In this document: piece by piece, positions 9,081 through 18,963 of the stretch
How the letters are laid out: each line of letters starts with the position of its first letter
Position numbering within the stretch: position 1 is the stretch's first letter
Assembly (NCBI RefSeq): GCF_000153925.1
Contig: NZ_DS264345.1
Span: 372,001-436,000 of the forward strand
Length of the DNA: 64,000 nucleotides
From: [Ruminococcus] torques ATCC 27756
GTDB lineage: Bacteria > Bacillota > Clostridia > Lachnospirales > Lachnospiraceae
Reading direction: 5' to 3'
Program-made: the position numbers and the translations under genes
Notes under the pieces: generated by a model
The model's input: only the letters and a program-made list of their open reading frames with translations
The model's database searches: none
Told to the model about the DNA's origin: nothing

Positions 9081-9989
9081 ATGAGCAGAAGTAAAAAGCT
9101 AATCGTAACGGCTCTTTTTCTGATCGGAGCATGTATACTGTTGTATCCGGCAGTCAGTAACAAGCTTGCAGAGCGGCACCAGGCAGAGATGATCAGTCGT
9201 TATGAGCAGACGGTTGAAGAACTTCCGAAGACAGATATGAAATCAGAGTGGGAAAAGGCTGTAAAGTATAATGAATCTGTTACGGGAATGTCTGTAGAAG
9301 ATCCGTTTATATTAGGAAGCGGCTCTGTTTTGCCCGGTAATTATAAAGATGTGCTCAATGTAGAAGAAAAAGAAGGAGTGATGGGATATATTGAAATTCC
9401 GGCGATCGACGTTATGCTCCCGATCTATCATGGAGTCAGTGAGAGGGTGTTGAGACGGGGCGTCGGACATATGGAAACAACGGCTCTTCCTATAGGCGGA
9501 AAAGGTACGCATTCGGTTCTTGCATCCCACAGAGGATTGTCTACTGCAAAATTGTTTACAGATTTGGATCGAATGAAGGAAGGGGATTTGTTTTATATCC
9601 ATGTATTGGATCATCTTCTTACTTATGAGGTAGATCAGATTTCAGTGATAGAGCCGGAAGATACAGATGCATTGCGTCCGATAGCGGATAAGGAATACAT
9701 AACGCTCTTAACGTGTACGCCGTACGGGGTAAACAGTCATAGACTGCTTGTCCGGGGAGAAAAAATATGTGATGAAATCGTGAAGGAAAGCGAAGAGAAA
9801 GAGTCGGATACGGCGAAAAAAGAGCGGGATATAACGGAGATGATCGCATATGGCGCAGCGGTATTTGCCCTCGTCAGTTTATTCGTTGCTGCAGTGGCGG
9901 TGTGTGTAAGGAAAATGAAGAAAAAACGAAGGACAAGGGGCAGAAAGAAAAAAGCCGGGAAGAGAAGTCTAAAAAGGAGAAAAAGATGA
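9081..9989 (+). CDS. Class C (pilin-polymerising) sortase
   Basis: A 302-residue membrane transpeptidase that joins pilins. It has an N-terminal membrane helix (7-27), the class C lid DPF (74-76), catalytic H150 (ASHRG), C212 in TLLTCTP-like LLTCTPYG, and R221. A second C-terminal membrane helix (about 247-275) with a very basic tail is typical of class C. The start is uncertain: ATG 9081 has only a weak AGGTGA site, and GTG 9075 is in frame. It overlaps the next sortase by 4 bases (ATGA). Confidence 0.93.
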   Translation: MSRSKKLIVTALFLIGACILLYPAVSNKLAERHQAEMISRYEQTVEELPKTDMKSEWEKAVKYNESVTGMSVEDPFILGSGSVLPGNYKDVLNVEEKEGVMGYIEIPAIDVMLPIYHGVSERVLRRGVGHMETTALPIGGKGTHSVLASHRGLSTAKLFTDLDRMKEGDLFYIHVLDHLLTYEVDQISVIEPEDTDALRPIADKEYITLLTCTPYGVNSHRLLVRGEKICDEIVKESEEKESDTAKKERDITEMIAYGAAVFALVSLFVAAVAVCVRKMKKKRRTRGRKKKAGKRSLKRRKR

Positions 9990-10690
9990 AAAGAGTGAGA
10001 AAACAAAGAAAACTTTTTATTTTCGGTCTGATTCTTCTTTTGATCGGATGCGGGATTCTGCTTTATCCGCATATTCTTCAGAAATTTTATAAGATAAAGA
10101 CAGAGAGTATGTTTCGTCAGTTTGAAGAAACGACGGAGAATGTCCGGGATGCGAATCCTGAAAAATATGCCCGGCTTTATGAAGAAATGAAGAACTATAA
10201 CGAAGAACTTATAAAAAACAATCAGGAAAATCTGGCAGATCCGTATGCATATGCAAACCCGGCAATCCGTTTGGAAGAGTACGGAGTAGAAGATGGAATT
10301 GCAGGATATATTAAAATTCCGGTTATGGATCTTGAGCTTCCGTTATATTTGGGCGCTAACGAAGAAAATATGTCAAAAGGAGCTGCTCAGCTTACGGAAA
10401 CGTCGATGCCGATCGGTGGGAATAATACGAATATGGCGGTTGTCGCACATCGGGGATACAGTTATGCAAAGATGTTTCGTGAGATTGAAAAATTGAAAAT
10501 CGGGGATGAAATATTTATTACAAACTTCTGGGAAACGATGACTTATAAAGTGGAACGGATAGAGGTGATATCTCCGGATGAGATTGATAAGATCAGAATA
10601 CAGGAAGGCAAAGATATGGTGACTCTTGTGACTTGTCATCCATATCCTCACAATTATCAGCGGTATTTAGTTTATTGTGAGAGAGTTTGA
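9986..10690 (+). CDS. Second class C sortase
   Basis: A 234-residue sortase. It has one N-terminal membrane helix (10-30), lid DPY (85-87), H155 (VAHRGYS), C217 (TLVTCHPY) and R226 (YQRYL). It lacks the C-terminal membrane helix of its neighbour. ATG 9986 overlaps the preceding stop and has AAGGAGA at 9974-9980; the longer reading frame upstream is inside the previous gene. A dedicated role in adding the tip subunit or in polymerisation is possible, but cannot be told from sequence. Confidence 0.93.
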   Translation: MKRVRKQRKLFIFGLILLLIGCGILLYPHILQKFYKIKTESMFRQFEETTENVRDANPEKYARLYEEMKNYNEELIKNNQENLADPYAYANPAIRLEEYGVEDGIAGYIKIPVMDLELPLYLGANEENMSKGAAQLTETSMPIGGNNTNMAVVAHRGYSYAKMFREIEKLKIGDEIFITNFWETMTYKVERIEVISPDEIDKIRIQEGKDMVTLVTCHPYPHNYQRYLVYCERV

Positions 10691-10749
10691 ATCCATGTCC
10701 GGTAATTTAAAAATGATTCGTATAGCCCGTAATTCAAAAGATGAAATAG

Positions 10750-10778
10750 TTGACAAAACAGATTTTATTTCATAATAT
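10750..10778 (+). promoter_or_regulatory. argJBD promoter
   Basis: TTGACA (10750-10755), a 17-base spacer and TAATAT (10773-10778) form a near-consensus promoter 240 bases before argJ. The gene-free stretch 10691-11016 holds this promoter, a purine-rich leader and the hairpin described next; no coding sequence is evident. Confidence 0.75.
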
Positions 10779-10933
10779 AATAGCTAATAATATTTGCGTA
10801 TAGAATTTAGACGGTTAGATGATTTAAAACAATCGTCGACACAGAAAAAGGCGGGGGGAGAACAAAAAACAGAAATACAGACGTTTTGATAAAGAAACGG
10901 TTCTTCTTTCATTAAAGTGAAATCGCGGATTGA

Positions 10934-10966
10934 CTTCGCCTCTTTTAAGAGGCGGAGTTTTCTTTT
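10934..10966 (+). terminator. Terminator/attenuator in the argJ leader
   Basis: CTTCGCCTC (10934-10942) pairs with GAGGCGGAG (10949-10957) around a TTTTAA loop, followed by TTTTCTTTT. It lies downstream of the argJ promoter and 50 bases before argJ, where termination would shut off argJBD. Conditional attenuation is inferred. No T-box core (GGGTGG type) is present and no known arginine riboswitch was recognised. Confidence 0.65.
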
Positions 10967-11016
10967 ATAGAAGAAACTTTGACAGAACATATAGGGTACA
11001 AAAAGGAGAGGACAAA

Positions 11017-12240
11017 ATGAAAGTGATCGATGGCGGAGTAACAGCGGCAAAAGGATTTCAGGCAGCGGCAGCGGCAGCGGGCATCAAGTATAAAGACCGT
11101 ACCGATATGGCGCTGATCTACAGTGAAAAGCCGTGTAAGGCGGCGGGAACTTTTACAACAAACCTTGTGAAAGCGGCTCCTGTAAAGTGGGATCGCGCGA
11201 TCGTGGAGTCAAAGCGGAAACCACAGGCAGTGATCGTAAATTCCGGCATTGCAAATGCATGTACCGGAGAAGAGGGAATGAAATATTGTGAAGAAACGGC
11301 AAAAGAGGCGGCTTGTGTTCTTGGCGTAGAGGCGGAAAGCGTGCTTGTCGGTTCCACAGGAGTGATTGGTATGCAGCTTCCGATGGACCGGGTGAAATCG
11401 GGAATCAAAATGCTGGCAGAGGCAAAGAACAGCAGCAAAGAAAAGGGAACAGAGGCAGCAAAAGCGATCATGACAACGGATACAAAGAAGAAAGAAGCGG
11501 CAGTTACCTTTGAGATCGGAGGGAAGACCGTGACGATCGGCGGGATGTCAAAGGGATCGGGAATGATTCATCCAAATATGTGTACAATGTTAGCCTTTCT
11601 GATAACGGATGCCGCAATTACAAAAAAAGCGCTTCAGTGTGCGTTAAGTGAAGATGTGGAAGATACTTACAACATGATTTCCGTAGACGGAGATACATCT
11701 ACAAACGATACGGTTCTTTTGCTGGCTAACGGAATGGCAGATAATAAGAAGATTAAATATGGAACAAAAGAATACGAACAGTTTAAGAAAGCTCTCCATT
11801 ATGTCAATGAAACGCTTGCAAAAGAGATGGCGGGAGACGGAGAAGGCGCGACGGCGCTTTTTGAAGTAAAAGTCGTAGGCGCGAAGACGAAAGAGCAGGC
11901 AAAGGTTTTGTCGAAATCGATCGTCTGCTCAAATTTGACGAAAACGGCAATAGCAGGTCACGATGCGAACTGGGGCAGAATCCTCTGTGCGATGGGATAT
12001 TCGGGAGCACAGTTTGATCCTGAGAAGGTGGATTTGTTTTTTGAAAGTGCGGCAGGAAAGCTTCAGATCATTGAAAACGGTGTTGCGCTAAATTACAGTG
12101 AGGAAAAAGCAACGGAAATTTTATCTGAGCCTAAGGTGACTGCGATCGCCGATCTGAAAGAAGGTGATGCCGCGGCAACGGCATGGGGATGCGATCTGAC
12201 TCATGAATATATCAGCATTAATGCAGATTACAGAAGCTAG
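11017..12240 (+). CDS. argJ: Glutamate N-acetyltransferase / ornithine acetyltransferase
   Basis: A 407-residue bifunctional enzyme that moves the acetyl group from N-acetylornithine to glutamate, closing the acetyl cycle of arginine synthesis. It self-cleaves before the nucleophilic threonine T190 in [13 protein letters not shown]. The usual NMATML is NMCTML here; the Thr is kept. Other family signatures are GSTGVIG (112-118) and [11 protein letters not shown] 11017 was chosen for its AAAAGGAGAGG site; the open frame extends upstream through the terminator hairpin and is not credible there. argB follows after 68 bases. Confidence 0.97.
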   Translation: MKVIDGGVTAAKGFQAAAAAAGIKYKDRTDMALIYSEKPCKAAGTFTTNLVKAAPVKWDRAIVESKRKPQAVIVNSGIANACTGEEGMKYCEETAKEAACVLGVEAESVLVGSTGVIGMQLPMDRVKSGIKMLAEAKNSSKEKGTEAAKAIMTTDTKKKEAAVTFEIGGKTVTIGGMSKGSGMIHPNMCTMLAFLITDAAITKKALQCALSEDVEDTYNMISVDGDTSTNDTVLLLANGMADNKKIKYGTKEYEQFKKALHYVNETLAKEMAGDGEGATALFEVKVVGAKTKEQAKVLSKSIVCSNLTKTAIAGHDANWGRILCAMGYSGAQFDPEKVDLFFESAAGKLQIIENGVALNYSEEKATEILSEPKVTAIADLKEGDAAATAWGCDLTHEYISINADYRS

Positions 12241-12308
12241 AACATGTCAGTGAAAAAAGAGTTATTTGCAGGATCAAAGATACGAGACAAAAAGATTGGA
12301 GAGAGAAC

Positions 12309-13211
12309 ATGAATAAAAACATGCAGCAATATCTTGATAAAGCAGAAGTTTTGATTGAAGCTTTGCCGTATATCCAGCGGTTCAACCGAAAGATCATCGT
12401 TGTGAAATACGGCGGAAGCGCTATGATCGACGAAGAATTGAAAAAGCGCGTTATTGAGGATGTGACGCTTTTGAAGCTTGTCGGATTTAAGCCGATCATC
12501 GTACATGGCGGCGGAAAAGAGATTAGCAAATGGGTTGAAAAAGCCGGTATGGAACCGAAGTTTATCAATGGGCTTCGTGTGACAGACAAAGATACGATGG
12601 AATTAGCCGAGATGGTACTTGGAAAAGTAAATAAAAGTCTTGTTCAACTTGTTGAGAGCCTTGGCGTGAGGTCGATCGGTATCAGCGGTAAGGACGGAGC
12701 TTTGTTAAAGGTGGCGAAGAAATACTCTGACGGTCAGGATATCGGATATGTAGGAGAAGTTACAGAGGTAAATGAACAGATTATTTACGATCTCCTGGAA
12801 AAAGATTTCCTTCCCATCATTTGTCCGGTCGGTATGGATGAAAATTACCATACATATAATATTAATGCAGATGATGCGGCGTGTGCGATCGCGCGCGCGG
12901 TGAAAGCGGAAAAATTAGCGTTTTTGACTGATATCGAGGGAGTGTATAAAGATCCGGAAGATCCGTCTACCTTAATCTCGGAACTTTGTGTAAAAGAGGC
13001 GGAAAAACTAATGACAGAAGGTTATATCGGAGGGGGAATGCTTCCGAAACTTCAGAACTGTATCGATGCGATCGAAGCAGGTGTTTCAAGAGTGCATATT
13101 CTTGACGGAAGGATTCCGCATTGTCTTCTTCTTGAGATTTTCACTAATAAAGGGATCGGAACAGCGATTTTAAATAGTACAGAAAGCAGGTATAATCACG
13201 ATGAACAGTAA
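12309..13211 (+). CDS. argB: Acetylglutamate kinase
   Basis: A 300-residue amino-acid kinase that phosphorylates N-acetylglutamate with ATP, usually the arginine-regulated step. The ATP loop VVKYGGSAM is at 31-39, the substrate loop [10 protein letters not shown] near 64-73, and ATP-site residues lie in [13 protein letters not shown] and GGGMLPKL. The N-terminal extension (about 20 residues, [14 protein letters not shown]) is the type linked to arginine feedback in hexameric enzymes. ATG 12309 follows GGAGAGA. It overlaps argD by 11 bases. Confidence 0.97.
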   Translation: MNKNMQQYLDKAEVLIEALPYIQRFNRKIIVVKYGGSAMIDEELKKRVIEDVTLLKLVGFKPIIVHGGGKEISKWVEKAGMEPKFINGLRVTDKDTMELAEMVLGKVNKSLVQLVESLGVRSIGISGKDGALLKVAKKYSDGQDIGYVGEVTEVNEQIIYDLLEKDFLPIICPVGMDENYHTYNINADDAACAIARAVKAEKLAFLTDIEGVYKDPEDPSTLISELCVKEAEKLMTEGYIGGGMLPKLQNCIDAIEAGVSRVHILDGRIPHCLLLEIFTNKGIGTAILNSTESRYNHDEQ

Positions 13212-14379
13212 GATACAGGCGGCAGAGGAAAACCTTATTCATGTATATAATCGTTTTCCGATCGCACTTGACCATGGAAAGGGAATGTATCTGTATGATA
13301 CAGACGGAAAAGAATATCTTGATTTTGCGGCAGGCTTCGCAGTGACAGGGCTTGGGTATGACAATAAAGAATTAAACGAGGCGCTGAAAAAACAAATTGA
13401 TAAATTATACCATACGTCCAACCTTTATTATCATGAAAGCTGCGGGGAAGCGGCGGAAGCGCTGAATAAAGTCAGCGGAATGGATCGGGTATTTTTTACA
13501 AACAGCGGCGGCGAAGCAAATGAAGGGGCTTTAAAAGCAGCGAGACGATATGCATATACAAAAGGATCGGGACGATATGAATTTATCGCTATGGAAAACT
13601 CGTTTCACGGCAGATCATTTGGAGCGGTATCGGTTACAGGACATGATTCTTACAGAGAACCTTTTGAGCCGCTTGTTCCGGGGGTAAAGTTTGCAAAATT
13701 TAACGATCTTGACAGTGTGAAGTCGCTTGTGAATGAGAAAACGTGTGCGATTATTTTAGAACCGCTTCAGGGAGAGGGCGGCATTCATCTGGCGACACAG
13801 GAATTTATGGAAGGGATCAGAAAGCTCTGTGATGAAAACGATATCCTTATGATCTGTGACGAAGTACAGTGCGGCATGGGCAGAACAGGTACGATGTTTG
13901 CATGGCAGGGGTACGGAGTAAAGCCGGACATCCTTACGATGGCGAAAGCGATCGGAAACGGCATTCCGGTCGGCGCGTTTGCAATGACGGAAGAGGTTGC
14001 CGGATATTCTCTTAAACCGGGAGATCACGGGGCGACATACGGAGGAAATCCGCTTGCGTGCACGGCGGTAAAGACAGTTCTTTCCATTTTTGAGAGAAAA
14101 AATATTGTAGGACATGTCAATGAGATAGCTCCATACTTTACAGAAAAATTAGAAGAACTTAAAGCGGAATTTGACTGTGTGACAGAGCGAAGAGGAAAAG
14201 GTCTGATGCAGGGTCTTGTGATCACAAAGCCGATCAAAGAGATCAATGATCGTGCGATTGAAGAAGGTCTGCTTATCATACAGGCGCAGGGAAACGTAAT
14301 CCGTTTTGTTCCTCCGCTGATCGTAGAAAAAGAGCATATCGATCAGATGGTTGAGAAGATGCGCAGAATACTTGCATAA
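13201..14379 (+). CDS. argD: Acetylornithine aminotransferase
   Basis: A 392-residue class III PLP aminotransferase that converts N-acetylglutamate semialdehyde to N-acetylornithine. The PLP lysine is K249 in MAKAIGNG, and D220 ([14 protein letters not shown]) contacts the pyridine nitrogen. [13 protein letters not shown] (100-112) binds the cofactor phosphate. The start overlaps the argB end by 11 bases, indicating translational coupling. It is the last recognised arg gene in the window; carbamoylation genes are elsewhere. Confidence 0.96.
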   Translation: MNSKIQAAEENLIHVYNRFPIALDHGKGMYLYDTDGKEYLDFAAGFAVTGLGYDNKELNEALKKQIDKLYHTSNLYYHESCGEAAEALNKVSGMDRVFFTNSGGEANEGALKAARRYAYTKGSGRYEFIAMENSFHGRSFGAVSVTGHDSYREPFEPLVPGVKFAKFNDLDSVKSLVNEKTCAIILEPLQGEGGIHLATQEFMEGIRKLCDENDILMICDEVQCGMGRTGTMFAWQGYGVKPDILTMAKAIGNGIPVGAFAMTEEVAGYSLKPGDHGATYGGNPLACTAVKTVLSIFERKNIVGHVNEIAPYFTEKLEELKAEFDCVTERRGKGLMQGLVITKPIKEINDRAIEEGLLIIQAQGNVIRFVPPLIVEKEHIDQMVEKMRRILA

Positions 14380-14519
14380 AAGTGTTTCCGTAAAGATATT
14401 TCTCCAATGTTTTCATAAGAGAAAATGTTACATAAATAGACAGAATAAGAAACCGGTCGAAGGACATACTAAAGGAAGTTAGAAAAATTGTTTGATCTAA
14501 ACAGTTCGGAGGTATGTAT

Positions 14520-14951
14520 ATGATCGGTTTTTTAATTGCTCTTTTGTCCGGAGCGCTTATGAGTATTCAGGGAGTATTTAACACACAGGTTACGAAGACA
14601 ACAGGAATGTGGGTCGGAAACGGCTGGGTACAGTTTACGGCTTTTGCGGTTTGTCTTGCGATGTGGTTTTTTACCGGAAGAGATCAGGTTTCACAGCTTA
14701 TGGAAGTACAGCCGAAATATATGCTGTTAGGCGGTGTGATCGGCGCAGGGATCACATGGACGGTTATAAAAAGTATCGAAGCGTTAGGGCCTGCGCGTTC
14801 AGCTCTTCTCATTGTGATCGCACAGCTTACGGTTGCTTATCTGATCCAGCTTTTCGGATTGTTTGGAATGGATCGGGAGCCGTTCTCATGGAGAAAAGCA
14901 GGTGGTCTCCTTCTTGCGGTTGCCGGCATAGCAGTTTTTCAATGGAAATAA
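14520..14951 (+). CDS. YdcZ/EamA-like small membrane protein
   Basis: A 143-residue integral membrane protein with four or five hydrophobic helices, resembling the YdcZ (DUF606) branch of the drug/metabolite transporter superfamily. SGALMSIQGVFNTQ near the N terminus is typical of that branch. ATG 14520 is preferred over ATG 14514 because GGAGG (14508-14512) is 7 bases away. The gene stands alone between argD and comEA. The transported substrate is unknown. Confidence 0.75.
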   Translation: MIGFLIALLSGALMSIQGVFNTQVTKTTGMWVGNGWVQFTAFAVCLAMWFFTGRDQVSQLMEVQPKYMLLGGVIGAGITWTVIKSIEALGPARSALLIVIAQLTVAYLIQLFGLFGMDREPFSWRKAGGLLLAVAGIAVFQWK

Positions 14952-15046
14952 AAGTAATAAATCTGTAATATATATGTTTTTTTGTAAAGAAAAAGAAAGT
15001 TGTCCTTAATAGGTTGACAGAGATGTAACAAGACGTTAATTGTCTA

Positions 15047-15124
15047 TTGTAATTTTAGTAAAAATTCGTTACAATATTAATGTCCGACATAAAGGGGTAA
15101 TTCTCCCGGCAAAGCTGAGGAGAA
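15047..15124 (+). promoter_or_regulatory. comEA promoter and ribosome-site hairpin
   Basis: TTGTAA (15047-15052), a 17-base spacer and TACAAT (15070-15075) form a promoter. A second candidate is TTGACA at 15014 with a weaker -10. In the leader TTCTCC (15101-15106) can pair with GGAGAA (15119-15124), which covers the ribosome site just before ATG 15129. This could lower basal translation of comEA. Confidence 0.5.
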
Positions 15125-15128
15125 GAAT

Positions 15129-15806
15129 ATGCAAGACAATCAGAAAAAATACAGAAAAAAATACGCTGTCATGACAGTGTTCTTTCTTATTTCGGCAAGT
15201 TTCCTGTTTGGGTGCGGGAACAAAGATTCGGCCGTTCCTGAAACAGAAGAATTTTTATTTTCTGCGGAAGAAGAAAAGTCGGATCATACATCACAAAAGA
15301 GCGAAGAGCCAGCAGAGAAGGCAGAAAGAAAAAAGGCGGAAGCGGACAGCGGTACAGTGGAAGAAAATCCGGAGCGTAAAAAAGTATTCGTATATGTTTG
15401 CGGAGAAGTTCAGGCTTCGGGCGTATATGAACTGGAACAGGATTCCAGAGTGTTTGAAGCGATTGCGAAAGCGGGCGGGCTGACAGAAAACGCTGCGGCG
15501 GAAGCGGTTAATCAGGCGAGGGTTGTCGTTGACGGAGAACAGATTTATGTGCCTTCTTTAGATGAAGTGAAAGGCGCAGGGGTTGTATCGGAAGTGACCG
15601 AACGTACGGACGATGGGAAGATAAATATTAATACAGCCGAAAAAGAGGAACTCATGACGCTTACAGGAGTCGGAGAGGCGAAAGCGCAAAGTATAATCGC
15701 ATATCGGGAAGAACACGGCGGCTTTCAGTCAATCGAAGAATTGATGCAGATTGAGGGAATCAAAGAGGGAGTATTTAATAAAATAAAAGAAGACATAACG
15801 ATCTGA
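15129..15806 (+). CDS. comEA: ComEA-family DNA receptor lipoprotein
   Basis: A 225-residue surface DNA-binding protein of the competence uptake machine. It has an N-terminal hydrophobic segment ending in a lipobox-like FLFGC (C29), a charged linker rich in E/K (40-83), an SLBB domain (84-146) and a ComEA helix-hairpin-helix DNA-binding domain (164-225, KININTAEKEEL and LTGVGEAKAQSII). It captures double-stranded DNA for ComEC. The two-component genes follow 55 bases downstream and the truncated comEC lies 3 kb downstream, probably in the same transcript. Confidence 0.9.
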   Translation: MQDNQKKYRKKYAVMTVFFLISASFLFGCGNKDSAVPETEEFLFSAEEEKSDHTSQKSEEPAEKAERKKAEADSGTVEENPERKKVFVYVCGEVQASGVYELEQDSRVFEAIAKAGGLTENAAAEAVNQARVVVDGEQIYVPSLDEVKGAGVVSEVTERTDDGKININTAEKEELMTLTGVGEAKAQSIIAYREEHGGFQSIEELMQIEGIKEGVFNKIKEDITI

Positions 15807-15861
15807 CATAAGAGAGCGGTTTTGTATACCGCAGTGCATAAGGAGTCGAAAAAAGAGGAGT

Positions 15862-16548
15862 ATGGGTAAGAGAATTTTAGTTGTTGATGATGAGAAGCTG
15901 ATCGTAAAAGGAATCCGCTTCAGCCTCGAGCAGGAAGGCATGGAAGTAGACTGCGCCTATGACGGCGAGGAGGCTTTGGAATACGCAAAGGCATGTGAAT
16001 ATGATCTTGTCCTTTTGGATGTGATGCTGCCGAAACTGGACGGTTTTCAGGTGTGTCAGCAGATTCGGGAATTTTCGGATATGCCGGTTGTGATGCTGAC
16101 GGCAAAGAGCGAGGATATGGACAAGATACTGGGACTGGAATACGGTGCGGATGATTATATAACGAAACCGTTTAACATTTTAGAGGTGAAGGCGAGGATC
16201 AAAGCCATCATGAGGCGGACGTCGAAACGGAAAGAACCGGCAGGCGGACCGGTGCTGATCAAAGGAAGCTTAAAGATTGATTGTGAGAGCAGAAGAGTAT
16301 TTATCGGAGAGAGAGAGATCAATCTTACGGCAAAAGAATTTGATGTTTTAGAGCTTCTGGCAATGAATCCAAACAAAGTATACAGCAGAGAAAATCTGCT
16401 GAATCTGGTGTGGGGATATGATTACCCGGGAGATGCAAGAACAGTAGACGTACATATCCGAAGGCTTCGTGAGAAGATTGAGATGAATCCGAGTGAACCG
16501 AAATATGTACATACAAAGTGGGGAGTGGGTTATTATTTCCAAGATTAA
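15862..16548 (+). CDS. OmpR/PhoB-family response regulator
   Basis: A 228-residue two-domain regulator. The receiver domain (1-120) has acidic D9/D10, phosphoacceptor D53 (LLDVMLP) and switch lysine K102 (ITKPF). The winged-helix DNA-binding domain (about 130-226) includes ELLAMNPNKVYSRE and DVHIRRLREKIE. GAGGAG precedes ATG 15862. The kinase gene overlaps its 3' end by 56 bases. It sits between comEA and comEC, so competence or envelope control is inferred. Confidence 0.95.
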   Translation: MGKRILVVDDEKLIVKGIRFSLEQEGMEVDCAYDGEEALEYAKACEYDLVLLDVMLPKLDGFQVCQQIREFSDMPVVMLTAKSEDMDKILGLEYGADDYITKPFNILEVKARIKAIMRRTSKRKEPAGGPVLIKGSLKIDCESRRVFIGEREINLTAKEFDVLELLAMNPNKVYSRENLLNLVWGYDYPGDARTVDVHIRRLREKIEMNPSEPKYVHTKWGVGYYFQD

Positions 16549-17998
16549 ATATCAATTTGTATCCAACCGTAAAATTATCGGGAACATGCGTTTTTGTGTG
16601 ATTCTTTGTACAATGCTGGCAGGGCTGATACCCTGCCTTGCAACACTTTTCGGAATCGTAGCATTTTACGAGTCGCGTGCGGTCGAACTTCGGACTGCGG
16701 AAATCCAAAATCAATGTACAATATTAAGCAATCAGCTCTCGGCATACGGATATCTTTCCGATCCGACTTCGGAAGTGATCGATTCTAATCTGACGCAGCT
16801 GACGAATATATATAACGGCAGAGTTATGATCATGGATGAAGATCTCTGCGTAATTAAAGATACATATAATCTCGATGAAGGAAAGACGAATGTATCGGAA
16901 AGCGTCGTTCGGTGCATGCGCACAAAGCCGACGAACCACTATGATAAAAAGAATCATTATATCGAAGTGACTTCACCGATCAATATCCCGGGGAAAAAGA
17001 AGATAGACGGTGTGATTTTAGCAAGTGTCTCTACAGACAGTATTGAAGTTACAAAACAGGTATTTTATACGCATGGAGGTGTCGTAGTAGGAATAGCGGC
17101 GATTTTCTTGGCTGTTTTCGGGGTGGCCCTTGCCAATAAACTTGTAAAACCGATTCATAAGATTACAGGGGCGATTGAAAATGTGAGTGAAGGATACAGT
17201 GACGATGTGCTGCACGTAGACACGTTTGCGGAGACAAGTCAGCTAAGTGAAGCGTTCAACAAAATGCTCGGCAGACTAAAGCAGCTGGACGACTCCAGAG
17301 AAGAGTTTGTCTCAAACGTTTCCCATGAACTGAAAACTCCGATGACATCGATGAAAGTGCTGGCAGATTCGCTTCTTGAGCAGGAAAACCTTCCTGTGGA
17401 AATGTACCGTGAATTTATGGAAGATATCGCGAAAGAAATCGACCGGGAAAATCAGATCATAACAGATCTTCTTTCTCTTGTGAAAATGAATCGGACCGGT
17501 CAGACGATGAACATTCAGCAGGTGAATATCAACGACTTGCTTGAACAAATATTAAAGAGGCTGAAACCGATCGCGGAAAAGAAAAATGTTGAGATGGTCA
17601 TGGAAAGTTTCCGTCCGGTGAGCGCAGAGATTGATGAGACGAAATTTACACTTGCCGTTTCAAATCTTGTGGAAAATGCGATTAAATATAATCATGAAAA
17701 CGGATGGGTTCATGTGTCTTTAAATGCCGATCATAAATATTTTTATTTAAAAGTAGAAGATTCCGGTCTTGGAATCCCTCAGGAAGATCAGGCACATATA
17801 TTTGAGCGGTTTTACCGGGTAGACAAGTCTCATTCCAGAGAAATCGGCGGAACGGGACTGGGGCTTGCGATCGCCAGAAACGCAGTGATCGTTCACAGAG
17901 GATCGATCAAAGTGCATAGTAACGAAGGCGAGGGAACGACATTTACAGTTCGGATTCCGCTGATCTATACAACAGTGCCGGAAGGAGTGGGGAGATGA
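16493..17998 (+). CDS. Membrane sensor histidine kinase
   Basis: A kinase of up to 501 residues. Membrane helices lie at about 34-58 and 195-213, enclosing an extracellular sensor domain of about 135 residues. HAMP (214-265), HisKA with H278 (SNVSHELKTP) and HATPase_c (NLVENAIKYN, DSGLGIP, GGTGLGLAIA) follow. The start is uncertain: ATG 16493 overlaps the response regulator by 56 bases, and a start at ATG 16586 would remove 31 residues and leave the membrane helix. It pairs with the response regulator upstream. The signal is unknown. Confidence 0.93.
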   Translation: MNRNMYIQSGEWVIISKIKYQFVSNRKIIGNMRFCVILCTMLAGLIPCLATLFGIVAFYESRAVELRTAEIQNQCTILSNQLSAYGYLSDPTSEVIDSNLTQLTNIYNGRVMIMDEDLCVIKDTYNLDEGKTNVSESVVRCMRTKPTNHYDKKNHYIEVTSPINIPGKKKIDGVILASVSTDSIEVTKQVFYTHGGVVVGIAAIFLAVFGVALANKLVKPIHKITGAIENVSEGYSDDVLHVDTFAETSQLSEAFNKMLGRLKQLDDSREEFVSNVSHELKTPMTSMKVLADSLLEQENLPVEMYREFMEDIAKEIDRENQIITDLLSLVKMNRTGQTMNIQQVNINDLLEQILKRLKPIAEKKNVEMVMESFRPVSAEIDETKFTLAVSNLVENAIKYNHENGWVHVSLNADHKYFYLKVEDSGLGIPQEDQAHIFERFYRVDKSHSREIGGTGLGLAIARNAVIVHRGSIKVHSNEGEGTTFTVRIPLIYTTVPEGVGR

Positions 17999-18963
17999 AA
18001 AGGAACAGGAAACTTGCGGTCGTAATATGCATTTGTCTTATTTTGTCCTTGTGTCTGCCGTTTTTCCTTTCAGGCTGCCGGAAGAAGAAAATAGATTCGG
18101 AGATGTCAGTCTATTATCTTAATGAAGACAGAACAGGACTTGTTAAAGCGCCCTATGAAACCGGGAAAACGGCAAAAGGCAAGAAGATGACGGACAAAGA
18201 AATCTGCGGTATGGCAGAGGATATACTGGAAACGCTTCGGAAACCATCGGATAAAATCGAAAATGTTCCTCCGATTCCGAATGAAGTATCTGTACAAAAA
18301 TGTGAACTGCGGGGGAGTATATTAGATATCGACTTCAATAAAGCGTATTTAAAAGTAAACAGTCTGGAAGAAAAGCTTATGAGGGCATCTATTGTATGTT
18401 CGCTTTCGGAAATTGAAGGGGTCAACGCAGTACTGTTTACGATCGACGGAGAGTCGCTTAAAGACAGTGACGGCAATTCGATCGGACTTATGACAGAAGA
18501 TGATTTCGTAGAAAACACAGGATCGTCACCGAGCGCCTACCAGACGGTAGAATTAACGCTTTATTTTGCAAATGAAAGCGGAGATAAGCTTGTTCCGCAA
18601 AAAGTTTCGGCAAGGTACAGCAGTAATTTGTCGAAAGAGAAAATGATCGTTGAGAAACTGATGCAGGGTCCTGAAAGCGGAGCTTATCCGACGATCAACC
18701 CGAATGCAAATCTGTTGGGAGTGACGATCAAAGATGATATTTGTTATGTGAATTTCGATAGTACGTTTCTGAACGGAGAGTATGATATCCTGCCGAAACT
18801 TACGATTTATTCAATCGTAAATTCGCTTGTTGAGGGAACAGAGGCGACGCAGGTTCAGATTACGATTAACGGAGAGTCAAAAGCTAAGTATATGGGCACT
18901 GTGGATCTTTCACAGCCGCTGAAAGAAAATTTAGAGTTGGTCGCAGCCGATGACAAAAAATGA
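17995..18963 (+). CDS. GerMN-domain lipoprotein
   Basis: A 322-residue exported lipoprotein; the signal peptide ends in lipobox LSGC (C28). Two GerMN repeats follow, about 38-155 (VYYLNEDRTGLV onward) and 187-305 (LTLYFANESGDKLV, then LLGVTIKDDICYVNFD). GerMN domains occur in spore-germination GerM and in lipoproteins that partner membrane kinases. ATG 17995 overlaps the kinase stop by 4 bases (GATGA), so it may act with this sensor. It overlaps comEC by 4 bases. Confidence 0.88.
   Translation: MKRNRKLAVVICICLILSLCLPFFLSGCRKKKIDSEMSVYYLNEDRTGLVKAPYETGKTAKGKKMTDKEICGMAEDILETLRKPSDKIENVPPIPNEVSVQKCELRGSILDIDFNKAYLKVNSLEEKLMRASIVCSLSEIEGVNAVLFTIDGESLKDSDGNSIGLMTEDDFVENTGSSPSAYQTVELTLYFANESGDKLVPQKVSARYSSNLSKEKMIVEKLMQGPESGAYPTINPNANLLGVTIKDDICYVNFDSTFLNGEYDILPKLTIYSIVNSLVEGTEATQVQITINGESKAKYMGTVDLSQPLKENLELVAADDKK

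Noticed and set aside
10779-11016. T-box or arginine riboswitch before argJ
   Set aside because: No T-box core sequence and no recognisable aptamer; only a terminator is supported.
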